Source: Oceanobacillus halotolerans
GTDB lineage: Bacteria > Bacillota > Bacilli > Bacillales > Amphibacillaceae
DNA: 64,000 nt
Direction: 5' to 3'
Assembly (NCBI RefSeq): GCF_010993955.1
Contig: NZ_WIXL01000001.1
Span: forward strand, 525,235 to 589,234
The notes beneath the pieces were generated by a model that saw only the letters and a program-made list of their open reading frames with translations, was not told where the DNA came from and did not search any database. The position numbers and the translations under genes are program-made. Every line of letters begins with the position of its first letter. Position 1 is the stretch's first letter. Shown in pieces: positions 35,288 to 44,169 of the stretch.

Positions 35288-36555
35288 TTATTTTTCTTAT
35301 ATTAGGGATTTTACTGTTGATTGGTCTTCCTGTCAGTTTTGCAATTGGTGTATCTTGTCTTGCATTTTTATTCCTTCAAGATACAGCTGTAGCACCAAGT
35401 ATTATTCCACAGCAAATGTTTAGTGGTCTGAATTCATTTCCCTTGCTGGCACTCCCATTTTTCCTGCTAGCAGGGAACTTGATGATGTATGGTACAACCC
35501 CAAGATTGATGCGTTTTGCTAATGCTCTGTTAGGATTTATTAAGGGTGGTTTGGCCGGTGTTTCGGTTACAGCTTCCGCGTTCTTTGGAGCAATTTCTGG
35601 TTCTGGTGTTGCAACCGTAGCTGCTGTTGGTTCGATTGTTACTCCTGAAATGATCAAAAAAGGATATGACCGTGGATTTATCGCACCATTAATTGCTGGT
35701 GCTGGTGTTTTGGGAATGGTTATTCCGCCTAGTATGGCAATGGTCGTATTTGGTGTCAGTGCTGGTGTTTCCATTGGTGATTTATTCCTGGCTGGAATCC
35801 TGCCTGGAATCTTGGTTACATTATTATTAGTGATCTACGGAATTATTGTGTCCCGTAAACGAAATTATGGTGGGGATACCACAGCATTTGATTTTAAAGA
35901 ATTGTTCCAATCGTTTATATCTGCCATACTCCCGATGCTGCTGCCTGTCATTATTTTGGGCGGTGTGATGTCAGGTGCATTTACACCGACAGAATCAGCA
36001 GTTGTTGCGGTTGTCTATGCCTTAATATTGGCAACTGTCGTTTACCAGGAATTGCCAGTAAGCAAACTGTTTTCTGTATTTAAGCAGTCCGCTGTAAATA
36101 GTGCCATCATATTATTCATTATTGCTGCTGCAACGCCATTTGGTTGGATTTTAACGACACAGCAAATTCCAAATGAATTGGCGACCTTTTTAACAAGCGT
36201 TACGACTAGTGATATACTGATTTTGATATTTATTAGTATTATTTTACTAGTGATGGGTACATTTATGGAGACCATTGCAACGATTATTATTATGACACCA
36301 ATCTTATTTCCGATTGCGATGCAAATTGGGATAGAGCCACTTCACTTCGGTGTCCTGATGATGGTAAACTTAGCAATTGGTGGCGTTACACCGCCATTAG
36401 CAGTTGGACTGTTCACATCAGCCAAAATTGCTGACATTCCAGTCGAAAAAACATTCCCGGATGTGCTTCACGTACTTGGTGTCATGGTTTTATCATACAT
36501 CATTATAGTGTTGATACCTGAGTTATCGCTATGGATTCCAGAAATCTTTGATTAA
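35284..36555 (+). CDS. dctM: TRAP transporter large permease subunit (DctM)
   Basis: The 423-residue, twelve-helix protein has the large-subunit signatures: GLPVSFAIGVSCL, LPFFLLAGNLM, FFGAISGSGVATVAAVG, GAGVLGMVIPPSMAMVVFG, FTPTESAVVAVVYAL, METIATIIIMTPILFPIA and NLAIGGVTPPLAVGLF. With DctP and DctQ it forms the sodium-driven importer. It overlaps dctQ by four bases and precedes the repressor gene by 36 bp. Confidence 0.95.
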   Translation: MIIFLILGILLLIGLPVSFAIGVSCLAFLFLQDTAVAPSIIPQQMFSGLNSFPLLALPFFLLAGNLMMYGTTPRLMRFANALLGFIKGGLAGVSVTASAFFGAISGSGVATVAAVGSIVTPEMIKKGYDRGFIAPLIAGAGVLGMVIPPSMAMVVFGVSAGVSIGDLFLAGILPGILVTLLLVIYGIIVSRKRNYGGDTTAFDFKELFQSFISAILPMLLPVIILGGVMSGAFTPTESAVVAVVYALILATVVYQELPVSKLFSVFKQSAVNSAIILFIIAAATPFGWILTTQQIPNELATFLTSVTTSDILILIFISIILLVMGTFMETIATIIIMTPILFPIAMQIGIEPLHFGVLMMVNLAIGGVTPPLAVGLFTSAKIADIPVEKTFPDVLHVLGVMVLSYIIIVLIPELSLWIPEIFD

Positions 36556-36591
36556 TAAAAATGAATATGTTTGTTAAATGGGGTATGTGTT

Positions 36592-37326
36592 ATGAAAATT
36601 GAACCAATAAAGAAAACATCATTATCTGATTTTGTGGTGGATCAATTAAAAGGTTTAATCATAAAACGGGAAATTAAGGTTGGGGAAAAGCTGCCAAATG
36701 AACGAGAGTTAAGCCAGTTATTTGATGTCAGTCGAAATTCCGTTCGTGAAGCTTTACGAGTGCTGGAATTACAGGGGCTATTAAACAGAACCCACTCTGG
36801 AACGTATGTTCAAGCTGATTTTTCAAGAATTATTGAAGAGTCATTCACCTTGCAGATTTTATTAAATGATGCGAAATATGAAGATATTCAGCATACACGT
36901 GTCATGCTGGAAAAAGATCTAGTTCGCTTAGCAGCAGTACGGAGATCCGAGAAAAATCTGTCTAATATTCAACAATACATTGATGATATGAGCAAGGCGA
37001 TTAAGGAAAAAGATAAAGAGAAGTACATTGCTGCTGATATTGGATTTCATAGGGAAATAGCAGAGGCTGCCAATAATTCAGTATTACTATTTTTGTACAA
37101 TACCATTTCTGATTTGTTATTTAAAGTACAGAAACAGGTTGCCTATGATGACAATGTGTTAACGGCTTCTCTAGATTATCACAAGCTGATTTATGAGGCA
37201 GTTATCCATAAAGATGAAGATGAAGCAGAGCGGCAATTAGTTCTTCATTTAAATGATGTAGAGAATCGGATTTTAAAATTAAATGAAATGGACCAAATTG
37301 CTCGTGAGGAATTTCAAAACTATTAA
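36592..37326 (+). CDS. GntR-family regulator, FadR/FCD subfamily
   Basis: ATG 36592 is eight bases after GGGG; the upstream in-frame TTG has no site. The 244-residue protein has a winged helix-turn-helix (VVDQLKGLIIKREIKVGEKLPNERELSQLF then VSRNSVREALRVLELQGLL, about 8-75) and an all-helical FCD ligand domain (about 85-230). The FCD domain has the metal-binding Asp and His residues in DIGFHREIAEAANN and YHKLIYEAVIHKDEDEAERQ. It probably represses the operon until a pathway intermediate binds. A FadR-type palindrome lies at the operon promoter (32175-32199). Confidence 0.94.
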   Translation: MKIEPIKKTSLSDFVVDQLKGLIIKREIKVGEKLPNERELSQLFDVSRNSVREALRVLELQGLLNRTHSGTYVQADFSRIIEESFTLQILLNDAKYEDIQHTRVMLEKDLVRLAAVRRSEKNLSNIQQYIDDMSKAIKEKDKEKYIAADIGFHREIAEAANNSVLLFLYNTISDLLFKVQKQVAYDDNVLTASLDYHKLIYEAVIHKDEDEAERQLVLHLNDVENRILKLNEMDQIAREEFQNY

Positions 37327-37346
37327 TAGCAGGGAGAGGAATTATC

Positions 37347-38390
37347 ATGCATGTAGCAAGAGATAAAGTCTATCAATTTTCGATTAACTGTTTGAAAGAA
37401 GTAGGAATGAAAGAAGAAGATGCCAAAACGATTACGGATACGATGCTAGTAGCTGATTATCGCGGTATTCACAGTCATGGATTTCTTCGTCTTCCTATTT
37501 ATATTGAACGGATTAAAAAAGGATTTATTAACATCGATGCTGTTGTGGAAACGGTTAATGACAGTACTTCGCTTTCATTAATGGATGGAAATTATGGTGC
37601 TGGCCAGGTAGTCGGAAAAACTGCCATGAATAATTCTATTAACAAAGCAAAAGAATCAGGAATTGGCTTAACCGTAGTACGAAACAGTAACCACTTTGGG
37701 ATAGCAGCTTATTATGCTTCGCTGGCAACGCAGAAAAACATGATTGGGCTTGTCATTAGTAATGTTGAACCATTAATGCCTGCTGTTGGCGGTGCAGAAA
37801 AACTTATTGGGAATAACCCAATTGCTATCGCTGCACCAAATGCTGAGGGCAAGGATCCAATTGTATTAGATATGGCGTTAAGTAATGTACCACTAGGAAA
37901 AATTTTAGTAGCGAAAACAAAAGGTGAATCGATCCCGTCTGGCTGGGGTGTGGATAAAAATGGTCAGGAAACGAATGACCCTGCTGAGGTTACAGATGGT
38001 GGATTCTTATCACCAGTTGGTGGACCAAAAGGTTTTGGGCTAGCGTTATTAACGGAAGTTTTAACTGGTGTTATTTCTGGAGGTCAATTCTCCAAAACAA
38101 TCTCGTCTATGTATAACTTAGAAGAAAAACAGTCTATTTCCTATTTTATGCTAGCAATTGATACTTCCTTCTTCTTAAAACCAGAAGAATATGATGAACG
38201 AATTCAGATGCTTTCTTCTTTTGTAAAAGATACGAAAAAAGCACCAGGTGTTGAGGAAACATTCTTGCCAGGTGAAATTGAGTTTAAACGTGAGAGAGAT
38301 AATGCGGAAAAAGGTGTTCCTGTTGATGAAAGCGTCCTGGAGGAACTTCGTAAGCTAGGAGAATCATTGGACATTCCATTTGAATTATAA
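37347..38390 (+). CDS. Malate/L-lactate dehydrogenase (Ldh_2) family oxidoreductase
   Basis: The 347-residue enzyme has the Ldh_2 pattern: DYRGIHSHGFLRLPIYIERIKKG, GNYGAGQVVGKTAMN, VVRNSNHFGIAAYYASLA with the active-site His, GNNPIAIAAP, DMALSNVPLGKI, and GGPKGFGLALLTEVLTG. The family oxidises or reduces 2-hydroxy/2-oxo acids with NAD(P), including malate, ureidoglycolate, sulfolactate and 2,3-diketo-L-gulonate. It is the last gene of the operon and could feed the aldolase or handle its aldehyde or oxo product. It starts behind AGGGAGAGG, 20 bp after the repressor gene. A strong hairpin lies 100 bp downstream. Confidence 0.94.
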   Translation: MHVARDKVYQFSINCLKEVGMKEEDAKTITDTMLVADYRGIHSHGFLRLPIYIERIKKGFINIDAVVETVNDSTSLSLMDGNYGAGQVVGKTAMNNSINKAKESGIGLTVVRNSNHFGIAAYYASLATQKNMIGLVISNVEPLMPAVGGAEKLIGNNPIAIAAPNAEGKDPIVLDMALSNVPLGKILVAKTKGESIPSGWGVDKNGQETNDPAEVTDGGFLSPVGGPKGFGLALLTEVLTGVISGGQFSKTISSMYNLEEKQSISYFMLAIDTSFFLKPEEYDERIQMLSSFVKDTKKAPGVEETFLPGEIEFKRERDNAEKGVPVDESVLEELRKLGESLDIPFEL

Positions 38391-38487
38391 GGTGTCTAAG
38401 GATAGAGACTAGGTGACGGGTAATGGATCAGGCTTTTAATACTTCCTTCGTACAGGAAGAAGCATCCATACTTAGCACATACTAAAT

Positions 38488-38530
38488 AAATGACTGCCTC
38501 AGAATATATGAGGCAGTCATTTAATATAGT
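38488..38530 (+). terminator. Terminator of the catabolic operon
   Basis: A 14-bp perfect stem (38488-38501 with 38509-38522) with a 7-base loop is followed by AATATAGTTTTATT. Confidence 0.8.
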
Positions 38531-38830
38531 TTTATTATTCTTGTGCTCTAAAGGAAAAGGAGAGGCGCAATTAACTACACAAATGTAAGATTCGCGAACC
38601 GCATCAAGAATTTATACAGAAGGGACTTACGAGAATTACTCATCAACATTACCAGCTGGATAAAAGTTTCCATGTCCCGTTGTTTCAAATACTTCATTAC
38701 TTTCGCCACCACTTCGTCTGGACCTTTAGAAAAAAGTACGTTAGAAATAGTTATAATGATGTGTGGGTGGTCGGTTAGGAATTACATTGATTAAATTTTA
38801 CATAAGTTAACCGTATAATGTTATAAAAGT
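38531..38830. other. Intergenic stretch with no gene seen
   Basis: All six frames are broken. Nothing recognisable apart from the ribosome binding site (GAGGGTG) of the next small gene. Confidence 0.5.
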
Positions 38831-38845
38831 TTGAGGGTGAGAATT

Positions 38846-39028
38846 ATGCTTAAGGATGAAATTAAGAAGCTGATTGACCATTTGCCAAATGATTGTTCCA
38901 TAGAAGATATTCAGTATACATTATATGTCCGTTCTAAAATAGAAAAGGGCCTAGATGATCTTGAAAAAGGAAATATTGTTTCTCACAAGGAAATGGAAAA
39001 GAGAATGGATAAATGGCTAAGACAGTAG
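38846..39028 (+). CDS. Antitoxin-like protein of a ParE/RelE-type module
   Basis: This 60-residue protein (ATG 38846, GAGGGTG upstream) is small and charged: LKDEIKKLIDHLPNDCSIEDIQYTLYVRSKIEKGLDD then MEKRMDKWLRQ. Its end overlaps the ATG of a ParE/RelE-like frame by 16 bases, which is how such antitoxins are usually placed. The toxin frame is broken, so the antitoxin is now an orphan. Assignment rests on size, context and general resemblance, not on a clear domain. Confidence 0.75.
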   Translation: MLKDEIKKLIDHLPNDCSIEDIQYTLYVRSKIEKGLDDLEKGNIVSHKEMEKRMDKWLRQ

Positions 39029-39295
39029 TTTGGGCTCAATATGCACTTAATGATTAGAATATGTAATTGAATATATTTCTCAAGATTCTCCAGCATATGC
39101 TGCGTCATTTTATGATGGGGTTAAAAGTAAATCACTGAGTTTGAGTCTATTTTCCGAAAGAGATAGAATAGTACCAGAATTTAATAATGAAAAAATAAGA
39201 GAGATTTTGTACATCGTTATAGAATGATATATAAAGTTTCTGATAAACAAATAATTATATTAGCCTTTATACATGGAGCAAGGGAATTAATATAG
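39013..39295 (+). pseudogene. ParE/RelE-type toxin gene with two frameshifts
   Basis: The frame starts MAKTVVWAQYALND and then loses one T in GATTAG, where LEYVIEYISQDSPAYAASFYDG continues in another frame. A second one-base lesion follows near 39216 (GAGATTTTGTAC), before VHRYRMIYKVSDKQIIILAFIHGARELI and TAG. The HRYRMIY and ILAFIHGAR segments are typical of ParE/RelE toxins. Two lesions mean the toxin is dead. Confidence 0.85.
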
Positions 39296-39603
39296 AGGTA
39301 GGACTTATACTTGGTTTTAGATTATAAAGGACAAGGGGGGGGAAAGGAATTGAAGCATGGAGATGGTTCTCTTGATTTCTAAAGAATTGCCCCTTTTATT
39401 TTTTGATTTCCAGTCAAGTTATTTTAATAACTTCGGGCAGAGTTTTGCCTATGTTCCAGTTCAGTTCTTAATTTAGATGTAAGATGTATTTTCTCTAGGG
39501 AATTATGTTCAACGTACGGAAATCAGTAATACTATAAGGCTGGTGTCACCCCATCTTGGTAGTATTTTTAATGTAGTGAAGTTTTTAATTGTATTAAATG
39601 TTT
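39296..39603. other. Intergenic stretch with a possible terminator
   Basis: No gene is seen. AATACTA (39528-39534) and TAGTATT (39560-39566) with a following T-run form a likely plus-strand terminator. Confidence 0.45.
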
Positions 39604-40396
39604 TTAAAATCGGTCATTCCTAAAAATAGGCTTATCCCCATTAGTTATTCGCATCTTATTAATCCGCTTTCGAATATGATTCAAGAAATGCTGTTTAAGA
39701 TATAACGCTTCATCCATCAGTTCATGTTCTTGTTCGAGTGTAAGCTCCTGCTTTTCAAAGTTAATTCCGTTACCTCTTAACCAGCTAATAAATGTTAGCT
39801 GTTGTTGTGTAATGTGTTCTCCCTTGTATAAGACAAGAATATACAGGTAATCTTTATTGACATCGTTTTTGAATGCTTCCTGAGATATCTTAGTGATGAT
39901 CCTTTCTTTTTGTTGCCGGATGGTCTCACTCTTGACATTTGGGGGTAGATCTAAATAGTTCTCAATGTCTTTTTTTTTTATTCAGATAGGTGGTTAATTC
40001 TGATTTAGGTAGGTTAAATTCATAAATCAATTTAGTAATTATATCACGACGATCATACCAATTCGTTATACGATGTTTCATCATCCAGTCGATTGTGATT
40101 AAGTACTTCTCGCTCTCTTCTAAGTCATAAAAAACTTTACATAGAATAAGTCTGTTTTTAGGGTAGAGATGTTGATATGCGTAATAGGTTGTATAATTCC
40201 CTACCACAGAATACTTGCAGGTCTTTACATCAAACACCACTTCTGGCAAGTAAGAAGAATAGATTTCCTTGTTGACTTTCTTTATTTCACGACTAAGCTG
40301 TTTCTTAGGGATGTCTAGATTTTGGATGAAAGGTTCCATGCTTTCTAGAGGAACAAATACAAATTCATTGACAAGCAATCTTGAGTAGTTAATCAT
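39604..40396 (-). pseudogene. ParB-like gene frameshifted in an A-run
   Basis: The first 143 codons (from ATG 40396, AAGGG upstream) are open and end just after an eight-base homopolymer (T-run on plus, about 39970-39977). Skipping one frame there, the protein continues DIENYLDLPPNVKSETIRQQ.. through ISQEAFKNDVNKDYLYILVL and EHELMDEALYLKQHFLNHIRKR to TAA at 39604, about 264 residues in all. The N-terminal part (VPLESMEPFI, then YSVVGNYTTYYAY) and a helix-turn-helix-like RRDIITKLIYEFNLPKSELTTYLN then LDLPPNV remind me of ParB/Spo0J-type proteins; this is tentative. Homopolymer slippage could also be a sequencing error or a phase switch. Confidence 0.6.
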
Positions 40397-40473
40397 AGGC
40401 TGTCAGTCCCTTCTAAAACAGCCTATGTTATAGCTAGTTTGTCCTATTACACTACAAATGTTAGCCGACCATT

Positions 40474-40501
40474 CGACAAAATTCGGGTGGTGACAGGCAC
40501 C
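40474..40501 (+). repeat. 28-bp dispersed repeat C, copy 1
   Basis: It begins CGACAAAATTCG and ends GTGACAGGCACC. Other copies are at 43721-43748 and, inverted, 47788-47815, with three or fewer differences. This copy abuts the IS element. Confidence 0.8.
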
Positions 40502-40512
40502 AAAAAATGATA

Positions 40513-42012
40513 GGGTCAGACCCATTGGCCTTGCATGTGTGGAAATAACTTCCAATTCATTAAATGTAAGAAAATTATTTACAAAAATAAAAAAGGCTCC
40601 TATTGTAGAAGTGAGACCATACTTGTTCCCAAAATTTCTACAAAGGAGCTTTTAAATTGCCAAATAAAAGTATAGGTCATAAACAGTTAATTAGTCAATG
40701 TTTATCGGTTTTACCTACAGAAGTTTTTTCATCTCCACTCTTAAATTATGAGTATGACAAGCTTTCTGTAGATGCATTAATGAAAATTTTTGCGGCTGCA
40801 CAACTAGATAAGTGGGAGTCCTACGAAGATATGGAAGAGCGTCTTCGTGCCAATCCAGAGTTTTGTGAAGCTATTAATCACCTAGTATTAGTGGATCACA
40901 ATTAAGTCGCAGAATAAACAATTTACCCACAGAGTGGGCTCAGGAACTATTCCAAAAAGTTGTACATAAGATTCAAGAACTCACAAAAGATTATAAAGGA
41001 ATAAGTCCTGAAATAGGGCGACTAAGAATCATAGATTCTACCCATTTAAAACTTCCTCCACAGCTCTGTGATTGGGCTTTCGTCACTAAAGGATGGAATG
41101 TAGTGAAAAAGCATATCCGTATCATGGTTGTCTCAGAAGATATCTCCTATCCTGACAAGATTGTACCTTCCACGGGAAATGTAGGAGATGTTGAAACACC
41201 TACTTACTAGTCGAAGAAGCTGATGTAACCTATCTGATGGATCGTGGCTACCCATCAGTAAAGAACTTGATGAGTTGGCAGGAAAAGGGGATTTCTTTCG
41301 TCGTACGAATATCAAGAGTATAAAAGCTGTACCAAAAGTAAAGTATGAGACCAATCATCCAGCTATTCTTATGGACGCAAAAGTTCAATATAGCTATGCG
41401 GATGAACCGATTCGCCTAGTAGGATTCGAAGGCGAAGAAAAAAACTCTATCGATTAATGACGACGAGATGGGATTTACCTGCAGAGCAAATTATGGATCT
41501 CTATCGTTATCGATGGATGATTGAGACATTTTTCAAATGGGTAAAACAACATTTAAAACTGGTCAAGATTTGGAGTACGAAACCACAAGGAATGTGGAAT
41601 CAGATGTTCCTTGCCTTAGCCGCATATGGGCTGGCTTTGATCCTACAATTACAGTTAAAGTCGAAGAAGAAACTTTGGCCGTTTTTAAGGTTAATGCGAA
41701 CGTATATGTATAAACCATACAGTGAATTTATGGAAGAGTTATATCAAGGCAAAAGCAAGAAATCACGAGGGCGCCAGAAAGTCCCTATACCAAATGAAAA
41801 GGAGACGAAGTTTGAAGGGAATGTAGCCATTATCAAGCCACAAAAGAAGAAATAGTGTTTATTTTTTTTGACATTTAAATATGGAAAAAAATGGGAACAA
41901 GGTCAACTTAATACCCCGTTCTCATTTTTTAATTTAAAATCTGAAACCAATTGGTAAATTTTTATTCTTATGGATTTTAATAACATTGATGCAAGGCCAA
42001 TGGGTCAGCCCC
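40513..42012 (+). mobile_element. Decayed IS4-family insertion sequence
   Basis: Near-perfect terminal inverted repeats of 24 bp bound the element: 40513-40536 (GGGTCAGACCCATTGGCC..) and 41989-42012 (..GGCCAATGGGTCAGCCCC), with one or two mismatches. The 1.5-kb length and the single broken transposase gene inside fit IS4-family elements. I could not identify a target-site duplication. Copy 1 of repeat C lies 11 bp to the left. The element cannot move on its own. Confidence 0.88.
40657..41855 (+). pseudogene. IS4-family transposase, several frameshifts
   Basis: The transposase starts at TTG 40657 (AAAGGAGC upstream) with MPNKSIGHKQLISQCL. It changes frame near 40888 (before SGSQLSRRINNLP), near 41208 (after TGNVGDVETPTY), near 41300 and near 41450. 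The DDE parts are recognisable: IIDSTHLKLPP, TYLMDRGYPS, and the IS4 signature Y-(2)-R-(3)-E-(6)-K in YRYRWMIETFFKWVK. It ends at 41855. At least four lesions make it non-functional. Confidence 0.9.
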
Positions 42013-42095
42013 TCATACTATGAGAGTGAATCATTAGATTGCTATAAGGGTCAAATAATTCCACCCTACTTTATTATACATAATACTTATATTAT

Positions 42096-42440
42096 TTAAC
42101 GTAAAATGTCATTAAACATGGCCTCGGCTTTTCTAAAATCTTTTTCATCCATAGTGCCTAATTTCTTTAAAATTATTCTATTTTCAATAGAAAAAACCTT
42201 ATTTGGTAATACCCATTGGTCACTATAAAGTAAGCCTATTGAAGTTGTTTTATACATTTTAAGTTCATAGCGAACAGTATCACTTCTTTTTTCTTGGCTA
42301 GTAATTGCTAGACATATATACTTCCCATACTCTTTGTAATGATTTTCATTACTGATAATAACAGCAGGGCGCTTTTTGAATCCCGGTTGATCATTGAATG
42401 GGAAAGGGACTAAAACAATATCTTGTTTTTTATAAGTCAT
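42096..42440 (-). CDS. MazF/PemK-type toxin (endoribonuclease)
   Basis: ATG 42440 lies inside the end of the antitoxin gene (11-base overlap), giving 114 residues, the usual MazF length. It has the MazF/PemK fold pattern: KKQDIVLVPFPFNDQPGFKKRPAVIISN, YICLAITSQ, and SDQWVLPNKVFSIE. These toxins cleave single-stranded RNA at short sites and are neutralised by the partner. The frame is intact, unlike the other toxin genes in this window. It sits just beyond the right end of the IS4 element. Confidence 0.88.
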   Translation of the reverse strand: MTYKKQDIVLVPFPFNDQPGFKKRPAVIISNENHYKEYGKYICLAITSQEKRSDTVRYELKMYKTTSIGLLYSDQWVLPNKVFSIENRIILKKLGTMDEKDFRKAEAMFNDILR

Positions 42441-42654
42441 TATAGGCATCGTCCTTTTCATTATCCCAAGCTTCTTTAAGAGATTCATTGACTATTCCAT
42501 TATAAAGATTATCCTCTTCTTGGTTTAGTAATTTCTCAACCTTTTTTTTAATATCTATAACCTTTTCAGCGTAGACTTGTTTTTCTTCTTCAGATAAAGA
42601 TTTAATTAGGTTATCGAACTCATTAAAGACATCTTCTTTTTTTAGAGCAGACAT
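42430..42654 (-). CDS. Antitoxin of the MazF-type pair
   Basis: ATG 42654 follows GAGGTG by seven bases. The 74-residue acidic protein (ALKKEDVFNEFDNLIKSLSEEEKQ.., ending WDNEKDDAYNDL) has no DNA-binding motif I can see and is probably mostly helical. Its size, acidic composition and 11-base overlap with the toxin gene mark it as the antitoxin. It does not look like classical MazE. Confidence 0.75.
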   Translation of the reverse strand: MSALKKEDVFNEFDNLIKSLSEEEKQVYAEKVIDIKKKVEKLLNQEEDNLYNGIVNESLKEAWDNEKDDAYNDL

Positions 42655-42769
42655 GATTGGACACCTCACAAGTCATATTTTCCTTATTATAACATTTCAG
42701 TAACATTACACAAGACAGACTACAGGTGTCAACTCCCCGCTACGTAGAGTTTAGAAGGAGGAGAAAAAA

Positions 42770-43656
42770 TTGATTATAGCATAGATGTGATTATGCTTCA
42801 AAGGTAAGTAATCTAAACATTGAAGCGATTACAACGGTTGCTGGAAATGTGGAAGTAGAAAAAAACACATTAAATGCTCTTAAAGTTTGTGACATTATCG
42901 GGCTACATGATGTACCAGTTGCACAAGGAGCGGGAAAGCCATTGCTTAAGAAGATGGAAATAGCCGAAGAAATTCATGGTGAATTGGGTCTAGATGGTCC
43001 GAAACTTCCTGATGAACCAAAATCTAAAGCCGTTAAACAGCATGCTGTTGATGTAATAATAGAGAAAGTCTTATGTTCTGATGGGGATATTACGTTAGTG
43101 CCAACTGGGCCCCTTACGAATATTGCGATGGCTATGATTAAGGAACCCAACATTGTTCCGAAAATAAAAGAAATTGTACTAATGGGTGGAGGGACATTTG
43201 GTAATTGGACCCCTGCAGCAGAATTTAACATTTGGGTTGATGCAGAAGCAGCTAAGGTAGTTTATGAGAGTGGTGTACCGATTGCAATGTTTGGCCTAGA
43301 TGAGCCTCGGCAACGAAAGAAGTAATTAACAAATTTGCTGACATTGATAATCCAGTTTCTAATTTTGTCGTTGAACTGTTAGAATTCTTTCAAATAAGTA
43401 TCAAGATGTTTTTGGCTTTGGAGGAGGACCATTCCATGATGCTTGTACAGTCTCGTACTTAATCGATCCTTCCATCTTTAACTTTAAACATGTGCGTCTA
43501 GATATTGAAACAAAAGGTGAATGTACGTATGGAATGACTTCTGTTGATATTCTAGGTATAACAAACAAAGGACCAAATGTGTGTTTTGCTTACCAGTTAA
43601 AGCAGGACAAGTTTTGGAACTTATTTGATAGCGTACTGAGATCTTATTCAAATTAG
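42770..43656 (+). pseudogene. Inosine-uridine preferring nucleoside hydrolase, broken
   Basis: A good AGGAGGAG site precedes TTG 42770, but the DxDxGxDD-type start is lost (LII then frameshift). The central part is intact in one frame (42849-43325): AITTVAGNVEVEKNTLNAL in pieces, LVPTGPLTNIAMAM, EIVLMGGG and AEFNIWVDAEAAKVV. Another frameshift follows near 43310 and a further one near 43400, after which GFGGGPFHDACTVSYLIDPS and ETKGECTYGMTSVD are readable to TAG at 43656. The enzyme would have released bases from ribonucleosides; it cannot do so now. Confidence 0.88.
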
Positions 43657-43720
43657 AGGACAAGGAAATCATTCGTTTAGTGATAACAGAAAAGAAATCA
43701 TCCATGTAGAAGACGACTTT

Positions 43721-43748
43721 CGACAAAATTCGAGTAGTGACAGGCACC
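43721..43748 (+). repeat. 28-bp dispersed repeat C, copy 2
   Basis: Same orientation as copy 1 with two differences. It lies between the dead nucleoside hydrolase and the T-box promoter. Confidence 0.8.
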
Positions 43749-43811
43749 TTCTTTTTAAAGAGTTTTGTCATTTTCATTTTGACGATTGGTTGAAAAACTA
43801 CAAAATAAGTG

Positions 43812-43840
43812 TTGACAGATTATTCAGAAGTGCATATAAT
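43812..43840 (+). promoter_or_regulatory. Promoter of the aroA-hisC-tyrA operon
   Basis: TTGACA (43812-43817), 17 bp, TATAAT (43835-43840): a consensus sigma-A promoter about 35 bp upstream of the first T-box leader. Confidence 0.85.
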
Positions 43841-43874
43841 ATGAAACTATAACATTTAAACTGAAAAGAAAATC

Positions 43875-44128
43875 ATAAAAGGCAATGAACGGATCGAAGT
43901 AGTGTCTTATCTCCCTGAACAGAGAGCTGATGGTGGTGCGAATCAGTCATAGATAAGGTGCGAATTACAGTCCTGGAGCTTCTTTTTCTTCTTAAAGCTA
44001 GAGTCTTTAACAAGAAAAAGACGGTTATTTGATCGTTAACCAATTAGAGTGGTGAATCGTCTATTCACAACTAGGGTGGTACCGCGAACCAATCGTCCCT
44101 ACTGATCGTTATCAGTGGGGACTTTTTA
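43875..44128 (+). promoter_or_regulatory. T-box leader 1, tyrosine specifier
   Basis: The leader has the stem I landmarks (AGAGAGCTGATGG, GGTGCGAATCAG), a specifier region GAATTACAGTCC with codon TAC, and the T-box AGGGTGGTACCGCG near 44073. A terminator follows (GTCCCTACTGAT with ATCAGTGGGGAC, 44095-44122, then five T). The TGGT bulge would pair with the ACCA-type end of a tRNA whose discriminator is A, as in tRNA-Tyr. Uncharged tRNA-Tyr should favour readthrough into leader 2. Confidence 0.93.
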
Positions 44129-44169
44129 ATTCTTGAGAGTTCGCCGTCACCACTAAACCAAAATGAAAT

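Noticed and set aside
40480-42060. Active insertion sequence
   Set aside because: Terminal repeats are good but the transposase has at least four frame lesions.
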